The position numbers and the translations under genes are program-made. Below, piece after piece: positions 1 through 9,378 of a stretch of DNA of 64,000 nt. The notes beneath the pieces were generated by a model that worked only from the letters and a program-made list of their open reading frames with translations, did no database searches and had not been told where the DNA came from. Each line of letters opens with the position of its first letter. Position 1 is the stretch's first letter. Source of the DNA: Methylophilaceae bacterium (GTDB taxonomy: Bacteria > Pseudomonadota > Gammaproteobacteria > Burkholderiales > Methylophilaceae). The DNA lies in the NCBI GenBank assembly GCA_013141125.1, contig JABFRO010000001.1:620001-684000 (forward strand), given 5' to 3'.

Positions 1-230
1 TTAGGAATTTCAAAAGAAAAATCACATTCCAGGGTTTCTTCATAAGCCTTGCGCTGACCATCATTCATGATGTCATACACCATATCGTGAACTTCACTAT
101 GTTCCAGAGCTGGCACGTTAATTTTTCGCACATCGCCATGCACCCGTATCATAGGCGGCAATCCTGCAGACAGATGTAAATCGGAAGCTTTGTTTTTGAC
201 TGAGAAAGCTAGTAAATCTGAAATATCCAC
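1..230 (-). CDS. pilT: PilT, type IV pilus retraction ATPase (N-terminal fragment)
   Basis: PilT is the cytoplasmic hexameric ATPase that depolymerises type IV pili and drives twitching motility. Only the first 76 codons lie in the window; the ATPase core runs off the left edge. The visible residues carry the conserved PilT N-terminal segments SVKNKASDLHLS and GLPPMIRVHGDVR. I chose the GTG start at 230-228 because a GGAG ribosome-binding site (plus positions 237-240) sits six bases upstream, and the first in-frame ATG (codon 27) would remove the conserved N-terminus. It diverges from yggS, a common arrangement in Beta- and Gammaproteobacteria. Confidence 0.9.
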   Translation of the reverse strand, partial: MDISDLLAFSVKNKASDLHLSAGLPPMIRVHGDVRKINVPALEHSEVHDMVYDIMNDGQRKAYEETLECDFSFEIP

Positions 231-370
231 TTAATGCTCCTGTTATAATTTTGCGCGTTAACTTCATGAGCGCTTCTTCAATACAACTAACGGTTGACGG
301 AACCACAACTTGAGAATTTTAAAAAAATCAGCAAAAGATTTGTCTTAAATCAATATTTTGGTAACCAGAT

Positions 371-1096
371 ATGACCACAATTGCAGAGCGCTTACAAGCA
401 GTTCAAGCTTACATACGCGCGGCTGAACATAAGGCCGGACGACAAACAAATGCCGTCACATTGCTGGCAGTGAGCAAAGCACAACCTGCGGCTTTGTTAC
501 GTGAGGCTTATGCTGCCGGTCAACGGCTGTTTGGTGAAAACTACTTGCAGGAAGCGCTCAACAAACAGGCCACACTCACCGATTTAGCTATCGAATGGCA
601 TTTTATCGGCCCGATTCAGAGCAATAAAACGCAACTGATTGCCCAAAACTTTGCCTGGGTACATGGGGTGGATAGACTTAAAATCGCGGAACGCCTGAAT
701 ACAGCCAGACCTGAACATTTACCACCGCTACAAGTATGTATACAGGTCAATGTCAGTCAGGAAGCCAGCAAGAGCGGTGTTTTAGCTGAGGGGCTAGGCC
801 TGCTGGCCAGCCAGATAGCACTTTTACCCAGATTGAAATTACGTGGTTTGATGGCCATTCCTGCGCCAAGGAGTAACAATATCCAGCAGCATGAGCCATT
901 CAAATTAGTGCATGAACTACAGCTAAAATTGATACAACAAGGGCTGGCTCTGGATACTTTATCCATGGGTATGTCCGGTGATTTTTCCGCAGCTATTGCC
1001 GAAGGTGCGACAATAGTGCGCATAGGCACCGCAATTTTTGGTGCTCGTACTAGTAATACGTCAGAATTAACTCAACCCAACTGGACTGAAATATAA
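371..1096 (+). CDS. yggS: YggS-family PLP homeostasis protein
   Basis: YggS/PROSC proteins bind pyridoxal 5'-phosphate in a single TIM-barrel domain and keep cellular PLP and amino-acid pools in balance; no catalytic activity is established. The 241 residues match the usual family length. Lys36 in LLAVSKAQ is at the position of the PLP-binding lysine, and later family segments such as LFGENYLQEA, WHFIGPIQSNK and GMSGDFSAAIAEG are intact. It is the first gene of yggS-proC-yggT, with only 4 nt before proC, so the three are probably co-transcribed. Confidence 0.95.
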   Translation: MTTIAERLQAVQAYIRAAEHKAGRQTNAVTLLAVSKAQPAALLREAYAAGQRLFGENYLQEALNKQATLTDLAIEWHFIGPIQSNKTQLIAQNFAWVHGVDRLKIAERLNTARPEHLPPLQVCIQVNVSQEASKSGVLAEGLGLLASQIALLPRLKLRGLMAIPAPRSNNIQQHEPFKLVHELQLKLIQQGLALDTLSMGMSGDFSAAIAEGATIVRIGTAIFGARTSNTSELTQPNWTEI

Positions 1097-1100
1097 AATA

Positions 1101-1910
1101 ATGAAAATTAGCTTTATTGGTGGTGGCAACATGGCAAGCGCGCTGATTAGCGGCCTGCAAAAAACCGGTTTTTTGATGGCCGATATTCTGGTAATTGAGC
1201 CAAATCCGGAAAAACGAAATCAACTTCAGGCCAGCTTTGGTGTTAGTGTTTCCCAACAGCTGGAGCTAGCAGCAGCTTCCGAAGTGATTGTATTGGCCGT
1301 CAAGCCGCAACAATTACAGGAGTTAGCTCTAGTGCTGAAAAATATGCTGCAAAACCAGTTAGTCATCTCCATCGCTGCCGGCATACGCAGTTCAGATATT
1401 GCACGTTGGCTGGGTGGATATAACACCGTGGTACGCGTAATGCCCAATACTCCCGCGCAGATTCAAGCCGGTGTTTCCGCACTTTTTGCCACTGCTGGCG
1501 TTTCTGCCTTGCAACGCGAGCAGGCCACTATGCTGCTTGCCGCCGTAGGTAAAACGCTGTGGCTGGAAGATGAAAATAAAATGGATGCAGTAACCGCAAT
1601 TTCCGGCAGCGGCCCCGCTTATGTGTTTTATTTCATTGAGGCCATGCAACAAGCCGCCATGGATTTGGGCTTATCTGCCGAGCAAGCCCGATTACTCAGC
1701 TTGCACACTTTTCAAGGTGCCAGCCAGCTGGCACTAAATAGCGCTGAAGAGCCTGCCACCTTGCGTGCGCAAGTAACATCAAAAGGTGGTACTACCGAAC
1801 GTGCTTTACTGAGTATGGAAACTGCCGGAATTAAATCGGCCATTATCAACGCGGCACGTTCGGCCGCCGCCCGCTCGCATGAGCTGGGTGAGTTACTGGG
1901 AAAAGATTAA
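1101..1910 (+). CDS. proC: Pyrroline-5-carboxylate reductase
   Basis: ProC catalyses the last step of proline synthesis, NAD(P)H-dependent reduction of 1-pyrroline-5-carboxylate, in the cytoplasm. The protein (269 aa, normal length) opens with the Rossmann motif FIGGGNMASALISGL at about residues 5-19. It has AVKPQ and VVRVMPNTPAQ in the nucleotide domain, and the C-terminal family signature beginning ISGSGPAYVFYFIEAM, followed by TSKGGTTERAL. It lies between yggS and yggT with gaps of 4 and 1 nt, consistent with one operon. Confidence 0.97.
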   Translation: MKISFIGGGNMASALISGLQKTGFLMADILVIEPNPEKRNQLQASFGVSVSQQLELAAASEVIVLAVKPQQLQELALVLKNMLQNQLVISIAAGIRSSDIARWLGGYNTVVRVMPNTPAQIQAGVSALFATAGVSALQREQATMLLAAVGKTLWLEDENKMDAVTAISGSGPAYVFYFIEAMQQAAMDLGLSAEQARLLSLHTFQGASQLALNSAEEPATLRAQVTSKGGTTERALLSMETAGIKSAIINAARSAAARSHELGELLGKD

Positions 1911-1911
1911 C

Positions 1912-2487
1912 ATGATCGCCAATGCCATCGAATTTTTGCTGCAAACCGTATTGGGTTTATTCACCCTGGTGTTATTACTACGCTTTTATTTTCAACTCAC
2001 TGGTGTCCCGTATAAAAACCCGGTGTCACAAGCTCTATTGGCACTCACTGATTTTGTGGCTCAACCAACGCGCCGCTTTATACCCAACTGGGGTAGCATC
2101 AGTTTATCCATTTTGTTTCTGGCCTTTCTGGTACAACTTTTCCTGCAATTCAGTGTGCTATGGCTAAAGGATTTTCCGTTCATGCTGGCCGGATCCACCA
2201 TCTGGATTGCTCTGCTGGGTCTCACCTTGGTCGGTCTGCTGAAATTAAGCATCCATATTTTCCTTTACGGGGTTATCTTGCAGGCCATTCTGAGCTGGGT
2301 GAACCCCTACACACCTGTTGCACCGGTATTGGATGCATTAACCCGTCCATTACTCAAACCTCTACGCAGAATTGTTCCCTTGGTGGGCGGTATAGATTTG
2401 TCCCCCTTGATTGTTCTGATTGGTGGACAACTCCTGTTAATTTTACTGGTTACACCGCTTGAGCAAGTATTTTTACATCTGCTTTAG
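1912..2487 (+). CDS. yggT: YggT family integral membrane protein
   Basis: A 191-aa inner-membrane protein with two YggT repeats, each a pair of hydrophobic helices followed by a conserved loop (PVSQALLALTDFVAQPTRR in the first repeat, YTPVAPVLDALTRPLLKPL in the second). YggT proteins are linked to osmotic-shock tolerance in E. coli and sit next to proC in many proteobacteria; the biochemical role is not established. The reading frame is open further upstream, inside proC, but the ATG at 1912, one base after the proC stop, gives the normal hydrophobic N-terminus. Confidence 0.92.
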   Translation: MIANAIEFLLQTVLGLFTLVLLLRFYFQLTGVPYKNPVSQALLALTDFVAQPTRRFIPNWGSISLSILFLAFLVQLFLQFSVLWLKDFPFMLAGSTIWIALLGLTLVGLLKLSIHIFLYGVILQAILSWVNPYTPVAPVLDALTRPLLKPLRRIVPLVGGIDLSPLIVLIGGQLLLILLVTPLEQVFLHLL

Positions 2488-2488
2488 C

Positions 2489-2672
2489 GCACTTCTATGA
2501 ATTCAAGCTTCTAAACCAAACAAGGCGCGAGCAAAAAATTATGACGCGTTATATGTTTGATATATAAGGAAAACGCCGTTTCAGTGAAGACATAACCTTT
2601 AGGTTATGTCTTCACTAATAATTTTTTGTGAGTAACGCAGTGCGGCGACGGAAATTGGATTTATAGAAGTGC
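2489..2672. repeat. 184-bp imperfect palindrome, MITE-like element
   Basis: The stretch between yggT and dnaQ is a nested palindrome. Outer arms at 2489-2504 and 2657-2672 share GCACTTCTAT and match at 14 of 16 positions. Inner arms at 2531-2542 and 2618-2629 are centred on the same point (about 2580). A perfect 15-bp hairpin with a 4-nt loop lies at 2583-2616. Terminal inverted repeats, small size and absence of any frame suggest a miniature transposable element that could also terminate transcription between the two convergent genes. No target-site duplication was established. Confidence 0.65.
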
Positions 2673-2716
2673 CTTTTAGCCAATTTAATTGCCATTTGTG
2701 TGGGTGAGATTTTAAA

Positions 2717-3403
2717 TTACTTCATCCACACACAAGCGCCAGCCTTGGACAAACCCTCCAGATAGACCTGATGCGCTGCCAATTCATCAGTATCCGCGCT
2801 GATGATTTTTAATGCCTGGCTACGCGCTGTAACTGATAAATCATCCATGACACTTGGCGTTTCTTCCAGCTCCATCATTAAGCTTTCCTGTCCGCGCGTC
2901 ATGGCCATATAAACTTCAGCCAGCAGTTCAGCATCCAGCAATGCGCCGTGCAAGGTACGTTTGGAATTATTAATACCAAAATGGCGACATAGCGCATCCA
3001 GATTATTACGCTGTCCCGGCCGCATATCCTTGGCCATTCTCAAGGTATCGACAATATTCGCACTGACTTTCTCGATTTTTGCACGATCAATTCTGCCCAA
3101 TTCCGCATTAAGAAAACCCACATCAAACGGTGCATTGTGGATAACCAATTCGGCATCGGCGACAAAATCCAGAAACTCATCCACCACATCAACGAAATGC
3201 GGCTTGTCCTGCAAAAATTCCAAGGTAATGCCATGCACCTCCTGCGCACCCGGATCAATCTCACGCTCCGGGTTCAAATACACATGAAAATGATTTTGCG
3301 TGGCACGCCGATTAATGACCTCCACCGCCGCAATTTCAATAATGCGATGACCTTGCGCAGGCGATAAACCAGTGGTTTCTGTATCTAAAAATATTTGTCT
3401 CAT
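2717..3403 (-). CDS. dnaQ: DNA polymerase III epsilon subunit
   Basis: DnaQ is the 3'-5' proofreading exonuclease of the replicative polymerase core. The DEDDh residues are visible: ExoI LDTETTGL (Asp7, Glu9), ExoII VIHNAPFDVGFLN, and ExoIII HGALLDAELLAEVYM with its His-x4-Asp spacing. The 228 residues cover the catalytic domain plus a C-terminal tail for polymerase binding, normal for the family. It is leftward, in the same direction as the J-domain gene, rnhA and the methyltransferase; rnhA-dnaQ proximity is conserved in many proteobacteria. Confidence 0.96.
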   Translation of the reverse strand: MRQIFLDTETTGLSPAQGHRIIEIAAVEVINRRATQNHFHVYLNPEREIDPGAQEVHGITLEFLQDKPHFVDVVDEFLDFVADAELVIHNAPFDVGFLNAELGRIDRAKIEKVSANIVDTLRMAKDMRPGQRNNLDALCRHFGINNSKRTLHGALLDAELLAEVYMAMTRGQESLMMELEETPSVMDDLSVTARSQALKIISADTDELAAHQVYLEGLSKAGACVWMK

Positions 3404-3439
3404 TATTTACCTATTGTTTAAATAGTCATTTGGTGAATG

Positions 3440-3865
3440 TTATTGTTGAAACGTCAAACGAACCACGACTTTAGCAATGCTTTCCGGGCAATCCAAAGCC
3501 ATCAATGCCTTGGTAATGGCCGCCGCCGCGTGGCCACGCCGGGCTAACTCCATCGCTAAATCCAGCATGGATTCAAAGAACAGGCTCTCGGCATCCTTTT
3601 CAGACATATCTACTGTTTTGCTATAGGCAGGTTGAGAGGAGTGCTTTATTTCCGCCTCTAGCCACTCGTCGTATTCACTGCGTTGAACAGAATCAGATAG
3701 GGCTTTATAGGCCGCACCAATTTCTTTGAACTTTTCTTCGGCTTGGTGCCGACTTGTAAGATTTCTATCAGGGTGCCACTTCATCGCCATGACGCGATAG
3801 GCTTCTTTAATCTCATCCGTTGTGGCTGTTTTTTTGAGATGAAGAACTTCGTAGAGTGTGCTCAT
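3440..3865 (-). CDS. J-domain (DnaJ-like) co-chaperone, short
   Basis: A 141-aa protein with an N-terminal J domain (about residues 3-68). The HPD motif that stimulates DnaK-type ATPases is at 31-33 (MKWHPDRN), and helix IV is EYDEWL. There is no Gly/Phe region, zinc finger or client-binding domain, so this is a type III J protein. The C-terminal 70 residues contain a helical [16 protein letters not shown] segment and have no recognised function. It is probably a specialised DnaK partner; the client cannot be told from sequence. Confidence 0.85.
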   Translation of the reverse strand: MSTLYEVLHLKKTATTDEIKEAYRVMAMKWHPDRNLTSRHQAEEKFKEIGAAYKALSDSVQRSEYDEWLEAEIKHSSQPAYSKTVDMSEKDAESLFFESMLDLAMELARRGHAAAAITKALMALDCPESIAKVVVRLTFQQ

Positions 3866-3944
3866 TGTTGATTTTTATAATTTTAGATATTTAGTGACCA
3901 GGTTTCACCAAGCCAACAAGCCTCACTGAAACCTGTATAGCGCT

Positions 3945-4400
3945 TCAGTTTTGGTTTAAAACCTGTGCCACGCCCTTGTTGGCCAGATCATCCGCGCGCT
4001 CATTGCCAGCGTGGCCAGCGTGGCCTTTTACCCAGAACCATTGCACTTCATGTTGCTGCGCCAAGCTATCCAGCTGCCGCCATAAATCCTCATTCTTGAC
4101 CGGCTCTTTGCTGCTGGTGCGCCAGTTGCGTGCTTTCCAACCTTTTAACCATTCGGTCATGCCTTTTTGCACGTATACCGAATCGGTAATCACTTTGACC
4201 TTGCACGGGCGTTTTAGCGACTCCAGCGCACGAATGACGGCAGTCATTTCCATACGGTTATTGGTGGTTAAAGGCTCACCACCAAAAAGTTCTTTTTCCA
4301 CCCCGTTAAAAGCCAGCCACGCACCCCAGCCGCCGGGGCCGGGATTGCCTTTGCAGGCTCCATCGGCATGAATTTCCACATAGTCTTTTGCATCACTCAT
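3945..4400 (-). CDS. rnhA: Ribonuclease HI
   Basis: RNase HI cleaves RNA in RNA-DNA hybrids, removing R-loops and primers. The 151 residues carry the full active site: Asp13 in [16 protein letters not shown], Glu in [13 protein letters not shown], Asp in [11 protein letters not shown], and the His/Asp pair in [18 protein letters not shown]. Its ATG overlaps the stop of the upstream methyltransferase gene by 4 bp (4397-4400), indicating translational coupling. The rnhA-dnaQ neighbourhood with a methyltransferase and gloB is also found in E. coli (gloB-yafS-rnhA-dnaQ). Confidence 0.97.
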   Translation of the reverse strand: MSDAKDYVEIHADGACKGNPGPGGWGAWLAFNGVEKELFGGEPLTTNNRMEMTAVIRALESLKRPCKVKVITDSVYVQKGMTEWLKGWKARNWRTSSKEPVKNEDLWRQLDSLAQQHEVQWFWVKGHAGHAGNERADDLANKGVAQVLNQN

Positions 4401-5149
4401 TGCTGTTCATTTCCATGCCTTGTTGTTGTATTGGTGCCGTTTTTGTCATCTGATTTTTGTGTAGGCGTAGGCAGCAGACCGGGGTTTAATTTGAATTTAT
4501 TGAAAGCAGGCCTAATGATGCGCATTCCTGGCACCTTTTTTTTCGCTACCAAAAAATATACGCCGCCCATCATAGGCCACCAGCGGTCACCGGATTTATC
4601 CAGAAATTTCAGTTTATCCAACCAGGTCAAATTGTCTAAAGGCGGTACGTAGCACGCCATATGCACTACCACCATGTCAAAGCCCAGTAAAGCCAGCCAA
4701 TCCTTGATGCGTAATAACGGGATAAAGTTGGCGTTCCAGGGAAAACAATCATGCTTACAGCCCAAGCGTGTTAAACCCCACAAACTGATAGGATTGAACC
4801 CGGTCAGCATCAAATGCCCTTCCGGCACAAGCACACGTTCCGCCTCGCGCAGCGCCTGATGCGGATCATGGGTGAAATCCAGCGCGTGTGGCAACAATAG
4901 CAAATCTATACTGTTGCATAAGAAAGGCAGTTGACTGACTTCGCAATGTACTTCGCCCGCATGGCCATCAGCTGTGCAAGAAAATGGCATGCGCGAATTA
5001 CGCAGCAAATCCATTTCCAGCATACCAATTTGCAGCGCGTTAAAGCCAAATACATCACTTACGGCCTCGTCAAACAGCACTTGCTCATGTTCAAGCAAAT
5101 ATGCGCCTATCGTAGTTGCCAGCCATTGTTGTTGATTATCTATTGACAT
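4397..5149 (-). CDS. YafS-like class I methyltransferase
   Basis: A 250-aa protein with the C-terminal half of a UbiE/Methyltransf_11 fold: a [19 protein letters not shown] segment (post I/motif II), then [20 protein letters not shown] (motif III). The usual glycine-rich SAM motif I (GxGxG) is not visible in the expected N-terminal region, where [17 protein letters not shown] is found instead. The ATG at 5149 was preferred over an upstream in-frame start at 5215 because the latter would overlap the divergent gloB gene. It corresponds in position to E. coli yafS. The substrate is unknown. Confidence 0.75.
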   Translation of the reverse strand: MSIDNQQQWLATTIGAYLLEHEQVLFDEAVSDVFGFNALQIGMLEMDLLRNSRMPFSCTADGHAGEVHCEVSQLPFLCNSIDLLLLPHALDFTHDPHQALREAERVLVPEGHLMLTGFNPISLWGLTRLGCKHDCFPWNANFIPLLRIKDWLALLGFDMVVVHMACYVPPLDNLTWLDKLKFLDKSGDRWWPMMGGVYFLVAKKKVPGMRIIRPAFNKFKLNPGLLPTPTQKSDDKNGTNTTTRHGNEQQ

Positions 5150-5177
5150 TTTTCGCCTAAAAACAAACCATGTGCCA

Positions 5178-5945
5178 ATGTTGAAAATCTCCGCTATCCC
5201 AGCTTTTAAAGACAATTATATCTGGCTCTTGCAGCGAGGTAATCATACCGTCGTAGTTGACCCCGGCGATGCCACACCAGTCATTTCCCTGCTTAAGGCT
5301 TTATCACTCAATCTGGATGCCATTTTAATTACCCACCATCATGCAGACCACATCGACGGCGTAAATGAATTGCTACGCCATTGGCCGGCCAAGGTTTATG
5401 CTCCAAAACGCAGTCAATATAATTTCCCACATCAAGCTGTTGCAGAAAACAGCATCATTCAGCTCGGTGCACTTGAGCTGAATTTGGTCGTCATGGAACT
5501 GCCCGGACATACGCTCGATCATGTGGGCTATTATGGCGCAAATAGCTTATTTTGTGGCGACACCCTGTTTGGTGGCGGTTGTGGACGCTTGTTTGAAGGC
5601 ACACCGCAACAAATGTATCTGGCGCTACAACGTCTGGCTAATTTACCCGAAGATACCGCCATTTATTGCGCGCATGAATATACCCAACACAACCTCGAAT
5701 TTGCCTTGAGTTTAGAGCCGGATAACGTAGCTTTGACCCAGCGTTTGGCAGATGTTTCTCTTCAGCGACAGAAGGGCGAACCCTCATTACCATCCACAAT
5801 CAGACTGGAACTAGAAACCAATCCATTTTTACGCTGTCTAAAGCCCGCTATTCAACATGCTGCTGGTTTTAATCCAAGCACAGCAATAAACGTGGATCCT
5901 GCTGAGGTTTTCAGCGTTATTCGCAGCCTGCGAAATCATTATTAA
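5178..5945 (+). CDS. gloB: Hydroxyacylglutathione hydrolase (glyoxalase II)
   Basis: GloB hydrolyses S-lactoylglutathione to lactate and glutathione in methylglyoxal detoxification. It is a metallo-beta-lactamase-fold enzyme with the dinuclear metal site THHHADHIDG, plus PGHTLDHVGY, FCGDTLFGGGCGRLFEG and AHEYTQHNLEFA downstream. A GTG two codons upstream is also possible, but the ATG at 5178 gives the typical start MLKISAIPAFKDNYIWLL (255 aa). It diverges from the methyltransferase gene with fewer than 30 bp between starts, so the two promoters must overlap the coding ends. Confidence 0.95.
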   Translation: MLKISAIPAFKDNYIWLLQRGNHTVVVDPGDATPVISLLKALSLNLDAILITHHHADHIDGVNELLRHWPAKVYAPKRSQYNFPHQAVAENSIIQLGALELNLVVMELPGHTLDHVGYYGANSLFCGDTLFGGGCGRLFEGTPQQMYLALQRLANLPEDTAIYCAHEYTQHNLEFALSLEPDNVALTQRLADVSLQRQKGEPSLPSTIRLELETNPFLRCLKPAIQHAAGFNPSTAINVDPAEVFSVIRSLRNHY

Positions 5946-6043
5946 AATTAATTAACTTAATGGATTTTAAAGCATTTTTACTTGACGCAACACCTTGTCG
6001 TTCGCTACTATCACCTATCCACAGTCATACAAGGAAATACCTA

Positions 6044-7648
6044 ATGACCGCAAAATATTGGCTAAATCTGATTTTTTTGGTGTTTTTTATTTTTATTCCC
6101 GCCGTAGCATTCGCTGATAAAAATCTGTCAGGTGATGACATTGTTGTTAGTGGTGATACTACAACGGGTCAGTTACGACCAACAGCACAAAACGACTCCA
6201 TCTTCAATTTTTTACAGGATAGCGGTGAAATTTCTGCTGAAGATCCTACGCAAATTGGCAAGGCATTAACTTCAAATGATTTGTGGGGGCGCATTAAAAA
6301 CGGTTATGGTATGCCAAACCAACAGTCGCAATACACCACCAATCATGAAGCCTGGTATGCATCACGCCCGGATTACATTAAGCGCATGGTGTCACGCAGT
6401 CAAAAATACCTGTTCCACATTGTGCAAGAAGTTGAAAAGCGCGGTATGCCGACCGAAATTGCCTTGTTGCCGATGATAGAAAGTGCCTACAACCCACAAG
6501 CCAATTCCAGCTCCAAAGCTTCCGGCATCTGGCAGTTCATGCCAACCACAGGTAAATACTTTGGCCTCAACCAAACTTGGTGGGTAGATAACCGCCGAGG
6601 CGTTACGGCAGCCACCAATGCCGCATTGACCTATCTGCAAAAATTGCATGTGATGTTCGGCACTTGGGATTTGGCTCTGGCTGCTTACAATGCAGGTGAA
6701 GGTACGGTGCAACGCGCGATAGAGAAAAACCGTAGACAAGGCCTTCCCACGGATTATGCCAGCCTGCCCTTGCCGCCGGAAACCAGAAATTACGTACCCA
6801 AGTTGCAGGCCGTTAAAAATATCATGACCAATCCGGCGCAATTCGGCCTGGATATTCAACCATTGGATAATCGCCCATATTTCAATAAGGTGTCGGTTCC
6901 ATCACAGATTGATGCACATTTGATCGCGCAACTGGCCAACATTACCTTTGATGAATTTTCTGCGCTGAATCCACAATACAAACGTCCGGTGATTGCTGCC
7001 AATGGCTTGGTGCAAGAGGTGTTGTTACCGGTCAATGCGGTGGAAGCGTTTCAAGCTAATCTTGCCAGCTATGATAAACCGCTGGTGAACTGGCAAACAT
7101 ATAACGCTCAACATGGTGAGAAAGTGGCCAGTATTGCCGACAAGTTTGGTATCAGTCTGGCGCAATTGCGCGAGGTGAATGGCTTGAATAGCGGAGACAA
7201 AATCAAGCAGGCGCGGCCTATTCTGGTGCCTACCAACACCACCACAGAGAATGGCAATGCTATCAATACGGAAGAAAATGTGCCTTCTGAAGATCAAAGC
7301 CCTATTGCCAAAAAAACAGATACAACAGTTACCGCTGCCGTTTTGCGTCCTGCAACGCACAAGGTAGTTAAAGGAGATACTTTGGCCAGCATTGCCAGGC
7401 GTTATAACACCAGTGTAAATGTACTGCTGACGACGAATCACATGAAGAACAAGAACGTAAAACTTGGGCAAACGCTAACCATCAGCGATAGGGAAAGCAC
7501 TAAAGTTGATAAGCTCTCATCAAAACAAAACAAATCAGTGATTGTTAAGTTAAGAACCAAATCCAGTGTTAAATTTGCCAAAGTTAAAACCAAACGTATT
7601 GTTGTTTTGAATGCGCATAAAAAATCCAGCAAATCCAAGCGCGGCTAA
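6044..7648 (+). CDS. mltD: Membrane-bound lytic murein transglycosylase D
   Basis: MltD cleaves peptidoglycan glycan strands by a lytic transglycosylase reaction. After an N-terminal export signal (LNLIFLVFFIFIPAVAFA) comes the SLT domain, with catalytic Glu in LLPMIESAYNPQANS, then ASGIWQFMPTTG and ALAAYNAGEGTV. Two LysM-type modules follow, near residues 390 and 450 (HKVVKGDTLASIARRYN is clear), and a very basic C-terminal tail. ATG 6044 has an AAGGAAA ribosome-binding site seven bases upstream; the frame is open from 5960 but without one. The signal lacks an obvious lipobox cysteine. Confidence 0.9.
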   Translation: MTAKYWLNLIFLVFFIFIPAVAFADKNLSGDDIVVSGDTTTGQLRPTAQNDSIFNFLQDSGEISAEDPTQIGKALTSNDLWGRIKNGYGMPNQQSQYTTNHEAWYASRPDYIKRMVSRSQKYLFHIVQEVEKRGMPTEIALLPMIESAYNPQANSSSKASGIWQFMPTTGKYFGLNQTWWVDNRRGVTAATNAALTYLQKLHVMFGTWDLALAAYNAGEGTVQRAIEKNRRQGLPTDYASLPLPPETRNYVPKLQAVKNIMTNPAQFGLDIQPLDNRPYFNKVSVPSQIDAHLIAQLANITFDEFSALNPQYKRPVIAANGLVQEVLLPVNAVEAFQANLASYDKPLVNWQTYNAQHGEKVASIADKFGISLAQLREVNGLNSGDKIKQARPILVPTNTTTENGNAINTEENVPSEDQSPIAKKTDTTVTAAVLRPATHKVVKGDTLASIARRYNTSVNVLLTTNHMKNKNVKLGQTLTISDRESTKVDKLSSKQNKSVIVKLRTKSSVKFAKVKTKRIVVLNAHKKSSKSKRG

Positions 7649-7692
7649 TTCCGCTTGCAGATTTCCCACCAATTGTTTAAAAACGCCAGCTA

Positions 7693-9378
7693 ATGCAAGC
7701 CAGAAATACCATTGCCAGCAAACTATTGTGCAAATGCCAGGGGGTTTTTCTTCCTGGCATTTTTCTATCCCTGGCCATCCTGCTCAGTGCCTGCCAACCC
7801 GCGCCATCAGAGCCTTCGGTTAACCTTGATGCAAGCTACCCTTCTGAAGCCGGAGGGTCGCTGATAGATACCATGGCTGGTGAACCCAGCGGACTAATTG
7901 CCATGATAGCGGGGGAATCTGCGGCTTCTGCCATAGCCTCCAATATTTTCAATAGCCTGCTTAAATATGATAAAAATCTGGATTTAGAGGGTGAGCTCGC
8001 GCAATCCTGGGAAGTTTCAGCGAATCAGAAAACCATCACTTTCCATTTGAAGCCCAATTTAAAATGGGCGGATGGTAAGCCACTGACCAGTGCCGATGTG
8101 TTATTTACCTGGCAGCTGGTAACCAATGAAAAAACACGTACGCCCTATGGAGCTGATTATAAACTAGTCGAAAAGGCTGAAGCGCCTGATGCCCTCACCT
8201 TTCGCGTCAGTTATCCGCAACCGTATGCTCCAGCATTGGATTCATGGGCAGGTCTGCATATTTTGCCAAAACATCTGCTGTTTAATCAGGACATTAACAC
8301 TACCACTTTTGCACGCAAACCAGTGGGTAGCCATTTTTACCAACTGGAGGATTGGCGTACTGGCGAACGCATCAGTCTGGTACGCAATCCCCATGCTACG
8401 CAAGGACAAGCCAAGGTTGATCGACTGGTTTCACGCTTTATTCCCGATGTTGCTGCACAATTTTTAGAGCTGCTCGCTGACAATATTGATTCCATGACAC
8501 TTAACCCGATCCAGTACGCACGTATTTTCCCCGCACGTCCTGATCTCACAAAAAAAATCGCACTTTACAAAGAATTGGGCAGTGGTTATACCTACATGGG
8601 GTTCAACCTAAAACACAAGCCATTTGATGATGTGCGTGTACGTCAGGCCATTAATTACGCAATTGATAAACAGGAATTGATCGATGGCGTTTTGCTTGGC
8701 CTCGGCGAGCCGGTAGCCTCCCCCTATAAACCCGGTACACGATGGTCGAATCCAAGTTTGCACTCCTATCCCTATAATGCCCAAAAAGCCATTGAACTCC
8801 TGAAGCAAGCGGGCTTTGAGGATCATGATGGCGATGGCACTTTAGACCGGGATGGAAAGCCACTGGCTTTTGAGATTGTCACCAATCAGAATAAGCAACG
8901 CGAAATGAGTGCCGTACTTATTCAGCGCCGCTTGAAAGATATAGGCATTGATTGCAAGATTCGTGTGCTGGAGTGGGCCAGCTTCGTCAGTCGCTATATT
9001 AAAACCGGTGATTTTGACGTGGTGGTTTTGGGTTGGAGCTTATCGCTAGACCCCGACCAGTACAGCATATGGCACTCTTCACAGCAAGCGCCAGGGCAAT
9101 TCAATTTTGTGGGCTACAACAACCCGCGCGTGGATAAACTACTGGAACAAGGTCGCCTGGAGCTTAATCCAGACAAACGCATGAAAATCTACCATGAATT
9201 TGCAGAAATCCTGCTTGATGACAGTCCCATTGTTTATTTGTACGCAGGCTACGGCTTACCAGCCATTAGCAAGCGCATCAAAGGCATAGACTCCCCTGCC
9301 CCGCCCGCAGGCATAGGCCATAACTCTTATGATTGGTATATTCCAAGCCCTTTACGGCGCAATGAGATGATGCAATGA
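7693..9378 (+). CDS. Peptide-type ABC transporter substrate-binding lipoprotein
   Basis: A 561-aa family-5 solute-binding protein (OppA/DppA/AppA group) that captures peptides or similar ligands in the periplasm. The signal peptide ends in a lipobox, LLSACQP with Cys34, so it should be lipid-anchored. Typical SBP_bac_5 segments are visible: FHLKPNLKWADGKPLTSADV, GFNLKHKPFDDVRVRQAINY and NNPRVDKLLEQGR. It overlaps the first permease gene by 4 bp. The ligand cannot be read from sequence; no ATPase gene lies nearby. Confidence 0.9.
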   Translation: MQARNTIASKLLCKCQGVFLPGIFLSLAILLSACQPAPSEPSVNLDASYPSEAGGSLIDTMAGEPSGLIAMIAGESAASAIASNIFNSLLKYDKNLDLEGELAQSWEVSANQKTITFHLKPNLKWADGKPLTSADVLFTWQLVTNEKTRTPYGADYKLVEKAEAPDALTFRVSYPQPYAPALDSWAGLHILPKHLLFNQDINTTTFARKPVGSHFYQLEDWRTGERISLVRNPHATQGQAKVDRLVSRFIPDVAAQFLELLADNIDSMTLNPIQYARIFPARPDLTKKIALYKELGSGYTYMGFNLKHKPFDDVRVRQAINYAIDKQELIDGVLLGLGEPVASPYKPGTRWSNPSLHSYPYNAQKAIELLKQAGFEDHDGDGTLDRDGKPLAFEIVTNQNKQREMSAVLIQRRLKDIGIDCKIRVLEWASFVSRYIKTGDFDVVVLGWSLSLDPDQYSIWHSSQQAPGQFNFVGYNNPRVDKLLEQGRLELNPDKRMKIYHEFAEILLDDSPIVYLYAGYGLPAISKRIKGIDSPAPPAGIGHNSYDWYIPSPLRRNEMMQ

